Below, in pieces: positions 1 through 9,287 of a DNA stretch of 64,000 nt. The DNA is taken from assembly GCF_000760735.1 (NCBI RefSeq), contig NZ_JMEX01000008.1, positions 1,389,928 to 1,453,927 on the forward strand. Direction: 5' to 3'. The stretch is from Rhodococcoides fascians A44A. Its GTDB lineage: Bacteria > Actinomycetota > Actinomycetes > Mycobacteriales > Mycobacteriaceae. The notes below the pieces were generated by a model. It was not told the DNA's origin and did no database searches. It was given only the letters and a program-made list of their open reading frames with translations. The position numbers were made by a program, and so were the translations under genes. Each line of letters opens with the position of its first letter. The first letter of the stretch is position 1.

Positions 1-140
1 ACTTCGGTGATTGGCGGCGGTTTGGTGCCGGGTATAGCGGAGCCGGATCACGGCGACCCTAGCGAGGGCGTCGACTCTTCGGTGACCATTCGGCGCCGCG
101 TCGATATCGAAAGTCGGAACGCGTCGTCGTTCGGACGGCC

Positions 141-156
141 TGTTTCACGTGAAACC
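141..156. promoter_or_regulatory. parS: parS site 1
   Basis: tgtttcacgtgaaacc, 15 of 16 bases identical to the bacterial parS consensus tgtttcacgtgaaaca. ParB loads here and spreads; the site lies left of rsmG-parA-parB. Confidence 0.93.
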
Positions 157-313
157 CGATGGGCGTGTCGACGGGATTCGGGTTTGGGGTCGGAGACGTA
201 CGCGGCCGTAGGTGTCGGTGAGTCGTGGTCCGTCGTCGGATCGTCTCCCACTCCCCCGGCTGTAGGCGGTGTTGGTTGTGAGATCCGAGACCGCCGGAGT
301 CACGTCGTCACCG

Positions 314-329
314 TGTTTCACGTGAAACT
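314..329. promoter_or_regulatory. parS: parS site 2
   Basis: tgtttcacgtgaaact, 15 of 16 matches to the parS consensus; the 14-base core gtttcacgtgaaac is perfect. Confidence 0.93.
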
Positions 330-1029
330 TAGGTGACTGATGGAGGTACGAATAATTTATGGTTCGAAATCATCATTGTTCGAGAGGATCAGTCGAGCGT
401 CGCCCGATCGTCTCTGTTCACTCAGGGTCCGGTTCGCAGGATCCGACCGATGGAGCTGTACTGGGTCACGTCTGACAGCCGACTGCTGATGTTGCATTGA
501 TGGTCGCATCGGCTCGGCAGCGCATTGTTCCGAATGCGAGAAGGAGACTCGACGGCGAACCGCGAATTCCCCGGCGTCGGAACGAACGGTTGGCCACACA
601 ACCCCATACGAGCGATGATCGGAGAATCGCCGGTGGGAGTCCGATTGCGAGACATCGGGGCCGGCGGGTCTGCGAGGAGTACGCCCGGTCGTGAAGTGAT
701 CCGGCGGCCTTATGTATCGAACGAGGGTCAAGGAAGAGAGTTTGGTGTCTACGTGGCGGGATTTGTTCGCAAGGGCCCGCCCGATGACAAGAGGCCGGTT
801 CGGGTCGGAACCAGGCACCGGCTGGAACCGGCCGCGGACTCTCGGGGGCGCGGTGCGGTGCTGATGCACGATCGAGTCTGGAACGGTCGGTCCGGCCGTG
901 ACGCGTTGGTTCCGCGAAGAAGGCCGGTTCGCAGTCGAGGGTTATCGCACAAAGGGGTGTGCGCGATGGACGTGGTCGAGTGGGTAGAGACTAAACACCG
1001 AGTTGGGAATGCCCAAGCCCGATTGCGCC

Positions 1030-1045
1030 TGTTTCACGTGAAACC
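1030..1045. promoter_or_regulatory. parS: parS site 3
   Basis: tgtttcacgtgaaacc, 15 of 16 matches to the parS consensus with an intact 14-base core. Confidence 0.93.
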
Positions 1046-1200
1046 AGGATGCGGCTTTGCGACCCGATGGGCGGGTCAGTGGGCAGCCATGTAAGTCGTG
1101 TCGTGACGGACCGAAGTCGGTAGCTCGCTGTAGACCGGCGGTATCGAGTCTGGTCGGTCGCGATCTGTAGATGACCACACCGGAGCCGACCCTGTTGCCT

Positions 1201-1216
1201 TGTTCCACGTGAAACG
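1201..1216. promoter_or_regulatory. parS: parS site 4, degenerate
   Basis: tgttccacgtgaaacg. The left arm carries a T-to-C change in the core and the last base also differs, so this is a 14/16 match, probably a weaker ParB site. Confidence 0.7.
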
Positions 1217-1630
1217 ACAAAACGGGCCGTGGCCACGATCCTACGGGTGCCGGATCGTCGCGGATGCGCAACGAGTTTCAAGACAGGCGAACTCCCCCGT
1301 CAATGTTCGTACACGACGGCTGCCAACTTCCTTGGTTTCATCGACAGCCTCCGGAAACCGTCGCAGTGAGCCCGCGGGGCGCCTCAGTGATATGAAGTTG
1401 AAGTGCGTCCGTCCACTGCGAGCGAACCGGTCACTGAACGGTGACGAGTGGGTCCGAACCAAGCTGGGTCGAAGGCGTCCAGGAATGATTGCCGAACTGT
1501 CAGGCACTGTGTGTCCGTCCAGCGGGGCGGTGGTCGAATCTCCAGAGTTCGGCTCCAAGGCAGCCACGCCGCTGCAGGGCTCTCTTGTCGGCGGCCGACA
1601 TCCACGGGGTCACATCCGGTCGGGTGAAAC

Positions 1631-1646
1631 TGTTTCACGTGAAACT
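1631..1646. promoter_or_regulatory. parS: parS site 5
   Basis: tgtttcacgtgaaact, intact 14-base core, about 90 bases before the rsmG start. Confidence 0.93.
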
Positions 1647-1734
1647 CCACCGATCGTACGAATTTGGGTGATTTCCGAGCCAATACGCCTCGAGGGTTTG
1701 GCGAAGCGACCCCCTACACGGGAGGATGGAGGAC

Positions 1735-2403
1735 GTGCAACCAGAGCCGCTTGATGACGACAAAGTATTGGCCATCGCCGAGCGCGTGTTCGGTCCGCGG
1801 GTCGATCTGGCGCAGCAGTATCACGAGTCGTTGGCGACGCTCGGTGTCGAGCGAGGGCTGATCGGTCCGCGCGAAGTTCCTCGGTTGTGGGAGCGGCACA
1901 TCTTGAATTGCGCCGTAGTCGGTGAGCTGATCGACGAGGGCGAGCGCGTGGTGGACATCGGAAGCGGAGCGGGGTTACCCGGTATCCCACTCGCGATTGC
2001 GCGTCCCGATCTCCACGTGACACTCGTCGAGCCGCTTCTTCGACGCACCGTCTATCTCGCGGAATTCATCGAGGGCGCCGGGCTGGATGTGTTGGTGGTC
2101 CGGGGCCGCGCCGAGCAGCCGGGAGTGAAGAAAGAAGCGGGTGGGGCCGACGTCGTCACCTCCCGTGCCGTTGCTCCACTGGAGAAGCTCGCCAAATGGT
2201 CTCTCCCGCTGATCCATGAACGCGGGCGGATGCTCGCCCTCAAGGGAAGTAGCGCTGAAGAGGAAATCGAACGCGATCGCTCTTCCCTTGTTCGCTTGGG
2301 TGCTGGCAAGCTGGAAGTCGTCAAGTGTGGCGTGGATATTGTTCCGACGCCCACGATCGTGGTTCGTGCCGAACGAGTCCCCCGTCGCTTTCCGCGTTCA
2401 TGA
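1735..2403 (+). CDS. rsmG: 16S rRNA (guanine-527-N7) methyltransferase RsmG
   Basis: SAM-dependent methyltransferase that methylates G527 of 16S rRNA (GidB/RsmG family). The Rossmann motif [17 protein letters not shown] near residues 50-70 is the SAM-binding signature, followed by the family motif [10 protein letters not shown]. Start choice: an ATG at 1726 lies directly against GGAGG (1721-1725), leaving no spacing, whereas the in-frame GTG at 1735 has a 9-base gap and is preferred (222 aa). First gene of rsmG-parA-parB, the conserved actinobacterial order next to oriC. Loss of this enzyme gives low-level streptomycin resistance in other bacteria. Confidence 0.93.
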   Translation: MQPEPLDDDKVLAIAERVFGPRVDLAQQYHESLATLGVERGLIGPREVPRLWERHILNCAVVGELIDEGERVVDIGSGAGLPGIPLAIARPDLHVTLVEPLLRRTVYLAEFIEGAGLDVLVVRGRAEQPGVKKEAGGADVVTSRAVAPLEKLAKWSLPLIHERGRMLALKGSSAEEEIERDRSSLVRLGAGKLEVVKCGVDIVPTPTIVVRAERVPRRFPRS

Positions 2404-2473
2404 CACAGTACTTGGCTTCGAGTCAGGTCCCTCAATCCACGTAGTTCAATCCGTTCCGCATTAAGGAGCACAT

Positions 2474-3514
2474 ATGTCGGGTGGATCCGATCCCACTGTT
2501 TCACGTGAAACAGATGGCAACGTTTCACGTGAAACAGAATCTTCTGCGCCCAGTTCCCGAAGTTCCCGGAGCAGCGCAGGATCGAAAGCGACGGACGGAT
2601 CTGGTTTCGGCGCGTACAGCAGTATCTCCCCCGACGACACTCCTATCGGTGCGGCGGCGCACAGAGCGAGTCAGGTGCTGCACCCGGGCAGCGTCACGCT
2701 CCCCAAGCCCGACAAACGACGGATGTTGACGATCGCCAACCAGAAGGGTGGCGTCGGCAAGACGACGACGGCCGTCAACCTGGCTGCTGCGCTCGCGATT
2801 CAAGGGCTGACTGTTCTGGTTGTCGATCTCGACCCTCAGGGCAACGCCAGCACCGCTCTGGGCGTCGAGCATCACTCCGGGGTGCCCTCGAGCTACGAGG
2901 TCCTGATCGGAGAGGTCAGCGCCCGCGACGCCATCCAACAGAGCCCCCACAGCGAGCGCCTGTACTGCATTCCGGCAACGATCGACCTCGCCGGCGCAGA
3001 GATCGAATTGGTCTCCATGGTGGCCCGTGAGGGACGCCTGAAGACGGCACTGGCGGACCTCGACTCCATCGACGCGGACTTCGTCCTGATCGACTGCCCG
3101 CCTTCGCTCGGATTGCTGACCGTCAACGCGTTGGTCGCGGCGACGGAAGTGCTGATCCCGATCCAGTGCGAGTACTACGCCCTCGAGGGTGTGGGTCAGT
3201 TGCTCCGCAACATCGAGTTGGTTCAGGCACATCTCAACCCCGCTCTGCATGTCTCCACCGTGATCCTGACGATGTACGACGGTCGTACGAAGCTCGCGGA
3301 TCAGGTCGCCGAAGAGGTTCGGAAACACTTCGGAGATGCAGTCCTCCGCGCGGTGATTCCGCGCAGTGTGAAGGTCTCCGAGGCGCCTGGCTACGGAATG
3401 ACCGTCTTGGATTACGACCCCGGCTCGCGCGGCGCGATGAGCTATTTGGACGCGGGTAGAGAACTGGCAGCGCGGTCCGCCGGCGCAGCAAACGACGGAA
3501 CGCAGGAGCACTAG
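2474..3514 (+). CDS. parA: chromosome partitioning ATPase ParA (Soj)
   Basis: Deviant Walker-A ATPase that moves ParB-parS complexes, and so the replicated origin, along the nucleoid. KGGVGKTT at residues 91-98 is the P-loop; [10 protein letters not shown] and the CPPSLG motif (Walker-B region) follow. AAGGAG at 2463-2468 fits the ATG at 2474. The first about 80 residues are a Ser-rich, probably disordered extension. Odd feature: two parS palindromes (2497 and 2521) lie inside this extension and are read in frame as VSRET at residues 9-13 and 17-21. parB follows after 5 bases, so the two are co-transcribed. Confidence 0.97.
   Translation: MSGGSDPTVSRETDGNVSRETESSAPSSRSSRSSAGSKATDGSGFGAYSSISPDDTPIGAAAHRASQVLHPGSVTLPKPDKRRMLTIANQKGGVGKTTTAVNLAAALAIQGLTVLVVDLDPQGNASTALGVEHHSGVPSSYEVLIGEVSARDAIQQSPHSERLYCIPATIDLAGAEIELVSMVAREGRLKTALADLDSIDADFVLIDCPPSLGLLTVNALVAATEVLIPIQCEYYALEGVGQLLRNIELVQAHLNPALHVSTVILTMYDGRTKLADQVAEEVRKHFGDAVLRAVIPRSVKVSEAPGYGMTVLDYDPGSRGAMSYLDAGRELAARSAGAANDGTQEH
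2497..2512. promoter_or_regulatory. parS: parS site 6 (inside parA)
   Basis: tgtttcacgtgaaaca, a perfect 16/16 consensus parS inside the parA coding region, where it encodes part of TVSRET. Confidence 0.95.
2521..2536. promoter_or_regulatory. parS: parS site 7 (inside parA)
   Basis: cgtttcacgtgaaaca, 15/16 consensus match, only 8 bases after site 6 and in the same reading phase, again encoding VSRET. A tightly paired ParB site within its partner's gene. Confidence 0.93.
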
Positions 3515-3519
3515 GAACC

Positions 3520-4563
3520 ATGAGTCAGACACGCAAAGGCGGTTTGGGCCGCGGACTGGCCGCACTGATTCCCACCGGACCCGACGCAGGACCGCGGCTC
3601 GGCAACGCAGCCGCAGACGTCGTCATTGGTAAGGACAACTCGGCCACACGGGCCAAGCCGAAGCCGGCTGCCGCGGGATCGGCCGAAGAGGTGGCGTCGG
3701 CGCCCACCCCGACACCGCCGGTGCGGAGTTCCGACGAGGACCTCTCCCCCGCGGGTGCGGTGTACCGCGAGATTCCTCCGGGGCTGATTCAGCCGAACCC
3801 GAAGCAGCCGCGCAGCGTCTTCGACGACGAGGCGCTCGCCGAGCTGGTTCACTCGATCCGTGAATTCGGGTTGATGCAACCGATCGTCGTACGCACGCTC
3901 GAAGGCGGCAAGTACGAGCTCGTGATGGGCGAGCGTCGGTGGCGCGCGAGCCAGGAAGCGGGACTGGATTCCATCCCGGCGATCGTTCGAGAGACCGCGG
4001 ATGACGCGATGTTGCGCGACGCCCTGCTCGAGAACATTCACCGAGTTCAACTCAATCCACTCGAGGAGGCCGCGGCGTATCAGCAACTCCTCGAGGAATT
4101 CGACGTCACTCACGAGGAACTGGCGGCCAAGATCGGCCGATCTCGGCCGGTTGTCACCAACATGATTCGTCTTCTCAAGCTGCCGATCGCTGTGCAACGA
4201 CGCGTCGCAGCGGGTGTTCTGTCCGCCGGCCATGCGCGTGCGTTGCTGTCACTTGACGCTGGGTCCGACGCTCAGGAGGCTCTCGCGGCACGGATCGTTG
4301 CGGAAGGCATGTCCGTCCGAGCAACGGAGGAAGCGGTCACTCTCGCAAATCGGGAGGACAGTTCGGGTCCCAATCCGGCTCCGCGGCGGAAGCCGATTCA
4401 GATGCCGGGGCTCCAGGATGTCGCGGATCGTCTCTCCGATTCGTTCGACACCCGAGTCACGGTGAGCCTCGGCAAGAAAAAAGGCAAGATTGTGGTCGAG
4501 TTCGGCTCGGTCGATGATCTTCAGCGCATTGTCGAGATGATGGAAAATCAGAAGAAGAAGTAG
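3520..4563 (+). CDS. parB: chromosome partitioning protein ParB (Spo0J)
   Basis: CTP-dependent clamp that loads at parS and spreads to form the origin segregation complex. The N-terminus has the ParA-interacting motif GRGLAALIP; the ParB/Srx domain (about residues 85-180) shows GERRWRA and [14 protein letters not shown], which make up the CTP-binding region; a helix-turn-helix follows ([18 protein letters not shown]) and a C-terminal dimerisation segment ends in a lysine tail. 347 aa, usual for the family. The ATG has an AGGAG upstream and starts 5 bases after the parA stop. Confidence 0.97.
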   Translation: MSQTRKGGLGRGLAALIPTGPDAGPRLGNAAADVVIGKDNSATRAKPKPAAAGSAEEVASAPTPTPPVRSSDEDLSPAGAVYREIPPGLIQPNPKQPRSVFDDEALAELVHSIREFGLMQPIVVRTLEGGKYELVMGERRWRASQEAGLDSIPAIVRETADDAMLRDALLENIHRVQLNPLEEAAAYQQLLEEFDVTHEELAAKIGRSRPVVTNMIRLLKLPIAVQRRVAAGVLSAGHARALLSLDAGSDAQEALAARIVAEGMSVRATEEAVTLANREDSSGPNPAPRRKPIQMPGLQDVADRLSDSFDTRVTVSLGKKKGKIVVEFGSVDDLQRIVEMMENQKKK

Positions 4564-4596
4564 CCGCGAAAATTCAGGTACAGACACACACGGTCA

Positions 4597-4615
4597 TTAC
4601 GTCACGGTGACGTAA
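4597..4615. promoter_or_regulatory. perfect palindrome downstream of parB
   Basis: TTACGTCAC-G-GTGACGTAA: two perfect 9-base arms around one centre base, in the 277-base gap between parB and the next gene. The loop is too short for a good terminator hairpin and no T-run follows, so an operator is more likely than a terminator. The binding protein is unknown. Confidence 0.4.
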
Positions 4616-4840
4616 GTGCTGGAAGATCGGACGAAGATGTATGTCGAGAACGTGAAAAGTACTGCAGTGCAGAACTTTACAGCGAACACGTCGATTCGAG
4701 GTGTGACCGGACGAGTTCAGTCGGCTCAGCGCCCGCTACATGAGGCGCGACGGGCAGATCGATCGCATATTCTTGACGAGCGTGCCCGATGTTCTGTGCG
4801 GGACGCCGAAAGTTCTAGGGCTTGGAAGCTGAGGTAAGCA

Positions 4841-5527
4841 GTGTCGCCGCTCGTCACGGGAGTCACGTTGGACTCCTTCGATCGACTACCGACCCATACA
4901 CGGCGATGCCGCTTCTGGGTACTCGATCCAGCTACCGACAAAGCAGATGGCGGTGCCGTAGATCTCGAGCTCGAGAACGAAGCATGGTTGTCGATGATCA
5001 TGCTCGAGTGGGGATCCTGCGGACAACTGCTCACACTCGACGGTGCGACAGCGGGCTGTGCCCTGTATGCCCCTCCGAGTGCTGTCCCCCGAGCCGCGCA
5101 ATTCCCGACGTCGCCGGTGAGTGCCGACGCCGTACTGTTGACGACCCTCCGAACCGAATCCGATGTCGACAGCGAAGGAAACTCGGCAGCGCTGATTCAA
5201 GCTGTCGTCGCAGATCTGGTCAATCGCGGCGTACGGGCACTCGAGGCATTCGGCCTACGACGCACCGACGACGACGAGGTGCAGGGGCCGAGAGCATCGG
5301 CGTCGTTGGTGTGCACGGAGGCCACGTGCATGATCGACGCGGACTTCCTCGAAAAAGCAGGGTTCGAAGTTGTTGCGCCTCATCACCGTTACCCTCGCCT
5401 TCGCCTCGAGCTCGACCGTGACCACGGTTGGAAGGAAGACGTCGAATCGGCGCTCGAGCAGCTCCTCATCGCAGCGAGCCTGACGATGGTGGAAATCGAG
5501 CACAAGACGCCCGTCGGAGTCCGCTGA
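4841..5527 (+). CDS. GNAT-like conserved protein next to parB
   Basis: 228-aa protein occupying the position of M. tuberculosis Rv3916c, a conserved neighbour of parB often annotated as an acetyltransferase. I see no clear acetyl-CoA loop (Q/RxxGxG/A), so the GNAT assignment rests mainly on position and overall alpha/beta character. The segment VVADLVNRGVRALEAFGLRR fits the helix after the central strand, and ADFLEKAGFEVV resembles the GNAT motif B region (xxFYxkxGF). GTG at 4841 is preceded by GAGG. It converges with cwlM across a hairpin at 5531-5558. Confidence 0.6.
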   Translation: MSPLVTGVTLDSFDRLPTHTRRCRFWVLDPATDKADGGAVDLELENEAWLSMIMLEWGSCGQLLTLDGATAGCALYAPPSAVPRAAQFPTSPVSADAVLLTTLRTESDVDSEGNSAALIQAVVADLVNRGVRALEAFGLRRTDDDEVQGPRASASLVCTEATCMIDADFLEKAGFEVVAPHHRYPRLRLELDRDHGWKEDVESALEQLLIAASLTMVEIEHKTPVGVR

Positions 5528-5530
5528 CAC

Positions 5531-5558
5531 ACCCGCCGACATTCGCCTGTCGGCGGGT
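5531..5558. terminator. bidirectional terminator hairpin
   Basis: acccgccgaca / tgtcggcgggt: an 11-base perfect stem with a 6-base loop, followed by a short T-run, between two convergent genes (stop codons at 5527 and 5562). It can serve both. Confidence 0.8.
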
Positions 5559-5561
5559 TTC

Positions 5562-6752
5562 TCAGCGCCTGTCGGCTGCGGCCAGTTCTTCGGCCAAGAG
5601 TTCCGCGAACGTGAAGGTGCCCGTCGGCTGATCGTCCTGACCGAGGAGATAGAGACGCTTGACCGCGATCAGGATTGCTTCGGCGATGATGTCGCGTGAG
5701 CGAGGATCGCCGAGGACGGCTACGTCTGCCGAGTTGGTGAGATAGCCGAGGTCCACCTGAACGGTGGGCATGTTGGTGAGCCGCAACAGATCCCACGTTC
5801 GGCCGTGGCTACGGCAATCGAGAAGCGGTGTGCGAGCGACGATTTCGCGCTGGATGTAGCCGGTGAGGACCTGGCCGATGAGCGAGGTGGAGCCGTGCGA
5901 GTTACCGAAGTGGAAGCTCGCGACACCGTTGGCGGCGGTGCTGGAACTCGACGCACATCGGAGCGAGATCATCAGGTCGGCGTTGAAGGCGTTGGAAGTC
6001 TCGGCACGTTCGGCGACGCTGGGATTGGTGCCGCGCGCCCTCGAGAGGAACGTCTCCATACCGGTTGCTGCCATGCGGCCCTCGAGTCGGCTTGCCACGT
6101 CCCACAGAATTTCGGCTTCCGAGATTCGGCCGTACAAGCCGTCGACGATCAGGCCGGTATCCGCTCCGCCGAGATCGGGGTCGATGACGATGCGCTTGCC
6201 GGTCAGCTGTGGCCCGGACTGCCGTACCAATTCTTCTTCACTGATGGCATGCGGGGATCCACCCGTGACGCGAGCACCCAGCAACTCGAGGGAACGCAGT
6301 GTGGCGGGCCCGCAGATGCCGTCGGGAGACAGTCCGATTTCACGCTGGAACGAGGAGAGACCCTCGTGTGTCTTGGGGCCGAAGTATCCGTCGACACGTT
6401 CGCTGTAGAAGCCCAGATCTTGCAGACGCGTCTGGAGGGTGGCGACGTCGTCGCCGTACAGCGGCGCGGACAACTGGTAGATCAAAGTGCGAGCGCCGAG
6501 CCGGTAGGACGCTTCCTTGAGAGACCGGTACGTCGCGGGCCCGACGATGCCGTCGACCAGTAGACCGCGGTGTTGCTGGAATGCACGGACGGCGCCATCG
6601 AGGGACGAATCGAAGTCCGAGGTGGGTGCACTCCAGTGCAGCGTGTCATCGGTGGTGGGCGACGCGGTGTCCAGCAGGAATCCGAGAGAAACCAGCGTGC
6701 TCCGTACCTCTGCGACGGCGGGACCGCTGTCGCCGTGACCGAGTCGGTGCAT
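5562..6752 (-). CDS. cwlM: CwlM-type regulatory N-acetylmuramoyl-L-alanine amidase homologue
   Basis: 396 aa: two peptidoglycan-binding (PGB_1) repeats (about residues 8-165, with AVRAFQQHRGLLVDGIVGPATYR and LQDLGFYSERVDGYFGPKTH), then an Amidase_3 domain (about 185-370). In active enzymes the domain opens with a zinc ligand in IDPGHGG; here it is IDPDLGG, so the ligand is missing, as in M. tuberculosis CwlM, which is not an amidase but a PknB-phosphorylated activator of MurA. The start is the ATG at 6752, with AGGAGG 9 bases upstream; the reading frame runs further 5' but lacks homology there. Last gene of the sigM-rsmA-trxB-trxA-cwlM direction, about 230 bases after trxA. Confidence 0.88.
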   Translation of the reverse strand: MHRLGHGDSGPAVAEVRSTLVSLGFLLDTASPTTDDTLHWSAPTSDFDSSLDGAVRAFQQHRGLLVDGIVGPATYRSLKEASYRLGARTLIYQLSAPLYGDDVATLQTRLQDLGFYSERVDGYFGPKTHEGLSSFQREIGLSPDGICGPATLRSLELLGARVTGGSPHAISEEELVRQSGPQLTGKRIVIDPDLGGADTGLIVDGLYGRISEAEILWDVASRLEGRMAATGMETFLSRARGTNPSVAERAETSNAFNADLMISLRCASSSSTAANGVASFHFGNSHGSTSLIGQVLTGYIQREIVARTPLLDCRSHGRTWDLLRLTNMPTVQVDLGYLTNSADVAVLGDPRSRDIIAEAILIAVKRLYLLGQDDQPTGTFTFAELLAEELAAADRR

Positions 6753-6983
6753 ACCCCAAGACCTCCTGCTGAAGAACGCTGATCGTCGGCCGCGTCGCGT
6801 TCCGGAGGAACCGTGACCACCGGTGGCTACGACGCCGACGAACAACAGTCGATGTGCCGACACTGCGTCGGCACATCAGACGATTGTCGCAGAAAGTAGC
6901 CGACGGACCGCAATCCACGCCCGAGTGGACCCGGACGAGCGACCTTGCGCAGTCGGGCGTGGATGAGGTAGACCGTGTGCCTG

Positions 6984-7316
6984 CTACAGAACGGCGTCGA
7001 GGTCCTTGAGCAGTGCTGCCTTGCCCTTGGCGCCGACGATCTGCTTCACGGGCTTGCCACCCTGGAAGAGGATGAGCGTCGGGATGGACATGACCTTGAA
7101 ATCGCGCGCGGCCTGGGGGTTGGCGTCGATGTCCAGCTTCGCGATGGTGAGCTTGTCGGAGTGCTCGGCGGCGATCTCCTCGAGGACCGGGGCGACCATC
7201 TTGCACGGTCCGCACCATGTCGCCCAGAAGTCGACGAGGACCGGCTTTTCGCTGGTCAGGACGTCGTCCACGAACGACGCATCGGTGATGGTCACGGTCT
7301 TCTTGTCATCGGACAT
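6984..7316 (-). CDS. trxA: thioredoxin
   Basis: 110-aa cytosolic disulfide reductase. [10 protein letters not shown] places the redox pair WCGPC at residues 34-38; the cis-proline follows in MSIPTLILF. An AGGAG precedes the ATG. It lies 47 bases after trxB, the enzyme that reduces it, so the pair is co-expressed. Corresponds to TrxC of M. tuberculosis by position. Confidence 0.97.
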   Translation of the reverse strand: MSDDKKTVTITDASFVDDVLTSEKPVLVDFWATWCGPCKMVAPVLEEIAAEHSDKLTIAKLDIDANPQAARDFKVMSIPTLILFQGGKPVKQIVGAKGKAALLKDLDAVL

Positions 7317-7363
7317 ATTCGGTGTGCTCCTGAGGGTTGGGACGAAAGATGAAGCAGGGTCGA

Positions 7364-8353
7364 TCAGGCGGAAACAGCGTCGACCGGCTGGTCAGCGTGT
7401 TCGAGCGTATTGCTGGTGATGTCACCCTGCTCCGCGAGCCAACGCTCGGCATCGATCGAGGCGGTGCATCCGGTACCGGCTGCGGTGATGGCCTGCTGGT
7501 ACACGTGGTCGACGAGATCTCCGGCGGCGAAAACGCCGGGCAGCGACGTTGCCGACGACGGCGAGGCGACCTTGACGTAGCCCTCGTCGTCCAGGTCCAC
7601 CTGGCCTTTGACGAGTTCGCTGCGGGGATCGTGGCCGATCGCGACGAACAAACCCGTGACGTCGAGGGTGCTGGTCTCGCCGGTGCGGGCGTCTTCGATG
7701 ATCAGGCCGGTGACGGACGTGTCACCGAGGACTTCGTTGACCTTGGTGTCGGTGAGGAAGCGGATCTTGTCGTTCTTCTTCGCACGTTCGAGCATGATGC
7801 GTGACGCACGGAATTCGCTGCGGCGATGGACGATCGTGACACTGCGCGCGAACCGAGTGAGGAATGTCGCCTCCTCCATCGCGGAGTCCCCGCCGCCGAT
7901 GACGGCGATGTCCTGGTCGCGGAAGAAGAAGCCGTCGCAGGTGGCGCAGGCGCTGACGCCGCGGCCGAGCAATTTCTCTTCCCCGGGAATGCCCAGGTAG
8001 CGGGCTGCTGCGCCCATCGCGAGAATGACGGCACGTGCCTGGTAGGTCTCGCCGTTCGCGGACACGGTCTTGACATCGCCGGTCAGGTCGAGTTCTTCGA
8101 CGTCCTCGGTGCGGATGTCGGCTCCGAAGCGCTTGGCCTGCTCGCGCATCTGCTCCATGAGGTCCGGTCCCATGATTCCTTCCCGGAAACCGGGAAAGTT
8201 CTCCACCTCGGTGGTGGTCATCAATGCGCCACCGAACTGAGTGCCCTCGAACAGCAGTGGCTCGAGCTCGGCCCGGGCTGCGTAGACACCAGCGGTGTAG
8301 CCGGCCGGTCCCGAGCCGACGATGATGAGGTCGTGAACCTTGGGCGTAGTCAT
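7364..8353 (-). CDS. trxB: thioredoxin-disulfide reductase
   Basis: 329-aa NADPH- and FAD-dependent flavoenzyme that reduces thioredoxin. FAD-binding GSGPAG at residues 13-18, redox-active CATC at 136-139, the NADPH-binding [10 protein letters not shown] just after 150, and the C-terminal FAD motif [17 protein letters not shown] precedes the ATG. Sits between the rsmA anti-sigma gene and trxA; in mycobacteria the SigM and thioredoxin genes are likewise adjacent. Confidence 0.97.
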   Translation of the reverse strand: MTTPKVHDLIIVGSGPAGYTAGVYAARAELEPLLFEGTQFGGALMTTTEVENFPGFREGIMGPDLMEQMREQAKRFGADIRTEDVEELDLTGDVKTVSANGETYQARAVILAMGAAARYLGIPGEEKLLGRGVSACATCDGFFFRDQDIAVIGGGDSAMEEATFLTRFARSVTIVHRRSEFRASRIMLERAKKNDKIRFLTDTKVNEVLGDTSVTGLIIEDARTGETSTLDVTGLFVAIGHDPRSELVKGQVDLDDEGYVKVASPSSATSLPGVFAAGDLVDHVYQQAITAAGTGCTASIDAERWLAEQGDITSNTLEHADQPVDAVSA

Positions 8354-8462
8354 GCGGACCTTCCGATAGATGTTCGGGTAGCAATCGCGTGAAGCAAGTG
8401 AACTTCAGACGTGTGTGACAACACCAGGGTAAGGGGTGTTGTTCCCGCTCGTATCGGGCCAG

Positions 8463-9230
8463 TCACTCGATGTCGCGTCGGACCAACGTCGCCGGATTGT
8501 TCGCCCCGCAGTCCGGTCCGACCGCCAACAGCACCATGCCGTCGGCAGCCGAGGCGGTCGCGATCACCAGCATCACTCCCGGCCTGCCGTCGAGTTCCAC
8601 GGACGCAGACCCGAGCACCGTGCTGTTCGAGCGAAAGCCGTTGGCGATCAGGCATTCGCGAAGGTTGCCCGCGTCGGTGACCTCGTCTCGCCCCCGCGTC
8701 GCCATCACGTCGAAGGCGAGGGAGCTGTCCAGATCGTCGGAGCTCAGCACCAACGTGGGTGCATCCGCTCGAAGATCATCCGCGTACCCGCCGTCGGTGA
8801 CGCCCGATTTGTCCGACGTCGCCACCACCACCGCTGCCGCGACCACCGTCACCAACACGACCGAAGCTGCGATCCCGGCCGCCAGGACGGTGCGTGACGT
8901 ATGACGACGCGACGCGAGTGCAACCGGGGCCCGGTTCTGGGTCGAGGTGTCCGTCGGAGCCTGAACCGGGGGTGCGGCGGACAGTGCGCGATCGATACGT
9001 TCCGCGACCTCGGGAGGCATCGGCTCGCCCGAGGCCAGCTCACGGCCTGCGGTAGCCAACCGCTCGGTGACGGCGTCGAGTGCGTCGAGAATCCGGACCG
9101 CATCGGGGTCCTGTCGGACGCGTGGCCACAGTTGCGCACTCACTGCATCCGGAAGAACGCCTGCATGGAGATCGGCCAGGAGATCCGGCGAGTACGGAGG
9201 CTCCAGGAGACCGGCGTCGGATGAAGTCAT
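8463..9230 (-). CDS. rsmA: anti-sigma-M factor RsmA
   Basis: 255-aa single-span membrane protein: a cytosolic N-terminus (about 1-110) that should hold the sigma factor, one transmembrane helix (about 114-137, rich in V and A), and an exported C-terminal part. The N-terminus has no HxxxCxxC zinc motif, so it is not a ZAS-type redox sensor. Length and position match M. tuberculosis RsmA (Rv3912). AAGGAG precedes the ATG; 57 bases after sigM, so the two form an autoregulated pair. Confidence 0.85.
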   Translation of the reverse strand: MTSSDAGLLEPPYSPDLLADLHAGVLPDAVSAQLWPRVRQDPDAVRILDALDAVTERLATAGRELASGEPMPPEVAERIDRALSAAPPVQAPTDTSTQNRAPVALASRRHTSRTVLAAGIAASVVLVTVVAAAVVVATSDKSGVTDGGYADDLRADAPTLVLSSDDLDSSLAFDVMATRGRDEVTDAGNLRECLIANGFRSNSTVLGSASVELDGRPGVMLVIATASAADGMVLLAVGPDCGANNPATLVRRDIE

Positions 9231-9287
9231 GCCGATCTCCTTCCACGCATGATTCGGTCCTACACACTGTAAGACGCACCGACCTGG

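Larger units (their letters stand above)
1..1734. other. gene-free origin-side region with parS cluster
   Basis: About 1.7 kb ahead of rsmG with no convincing gene. Open frames exist on both strands, but they overlap one another, have arginine/serine-rich compositions typical of shadow frames in high-GC DNA, and match no family I recognise. In related genomes rsmG directly follows jag, so this is an enlarged intergenic region. Its recognisable content is five parS-type palindromes spaced irregularly, listed separately. I saw no tRNA, DnaA-box cluster or terminator. Its likely job is centromere DNA for ParB loading. Confidence 0.7.

Noticed and set aside
525..1094. 189-codon open frame in the parS region
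   Set aside because: No homology or ribosome site, Arg/Gly-rich, and it contains a parS site.
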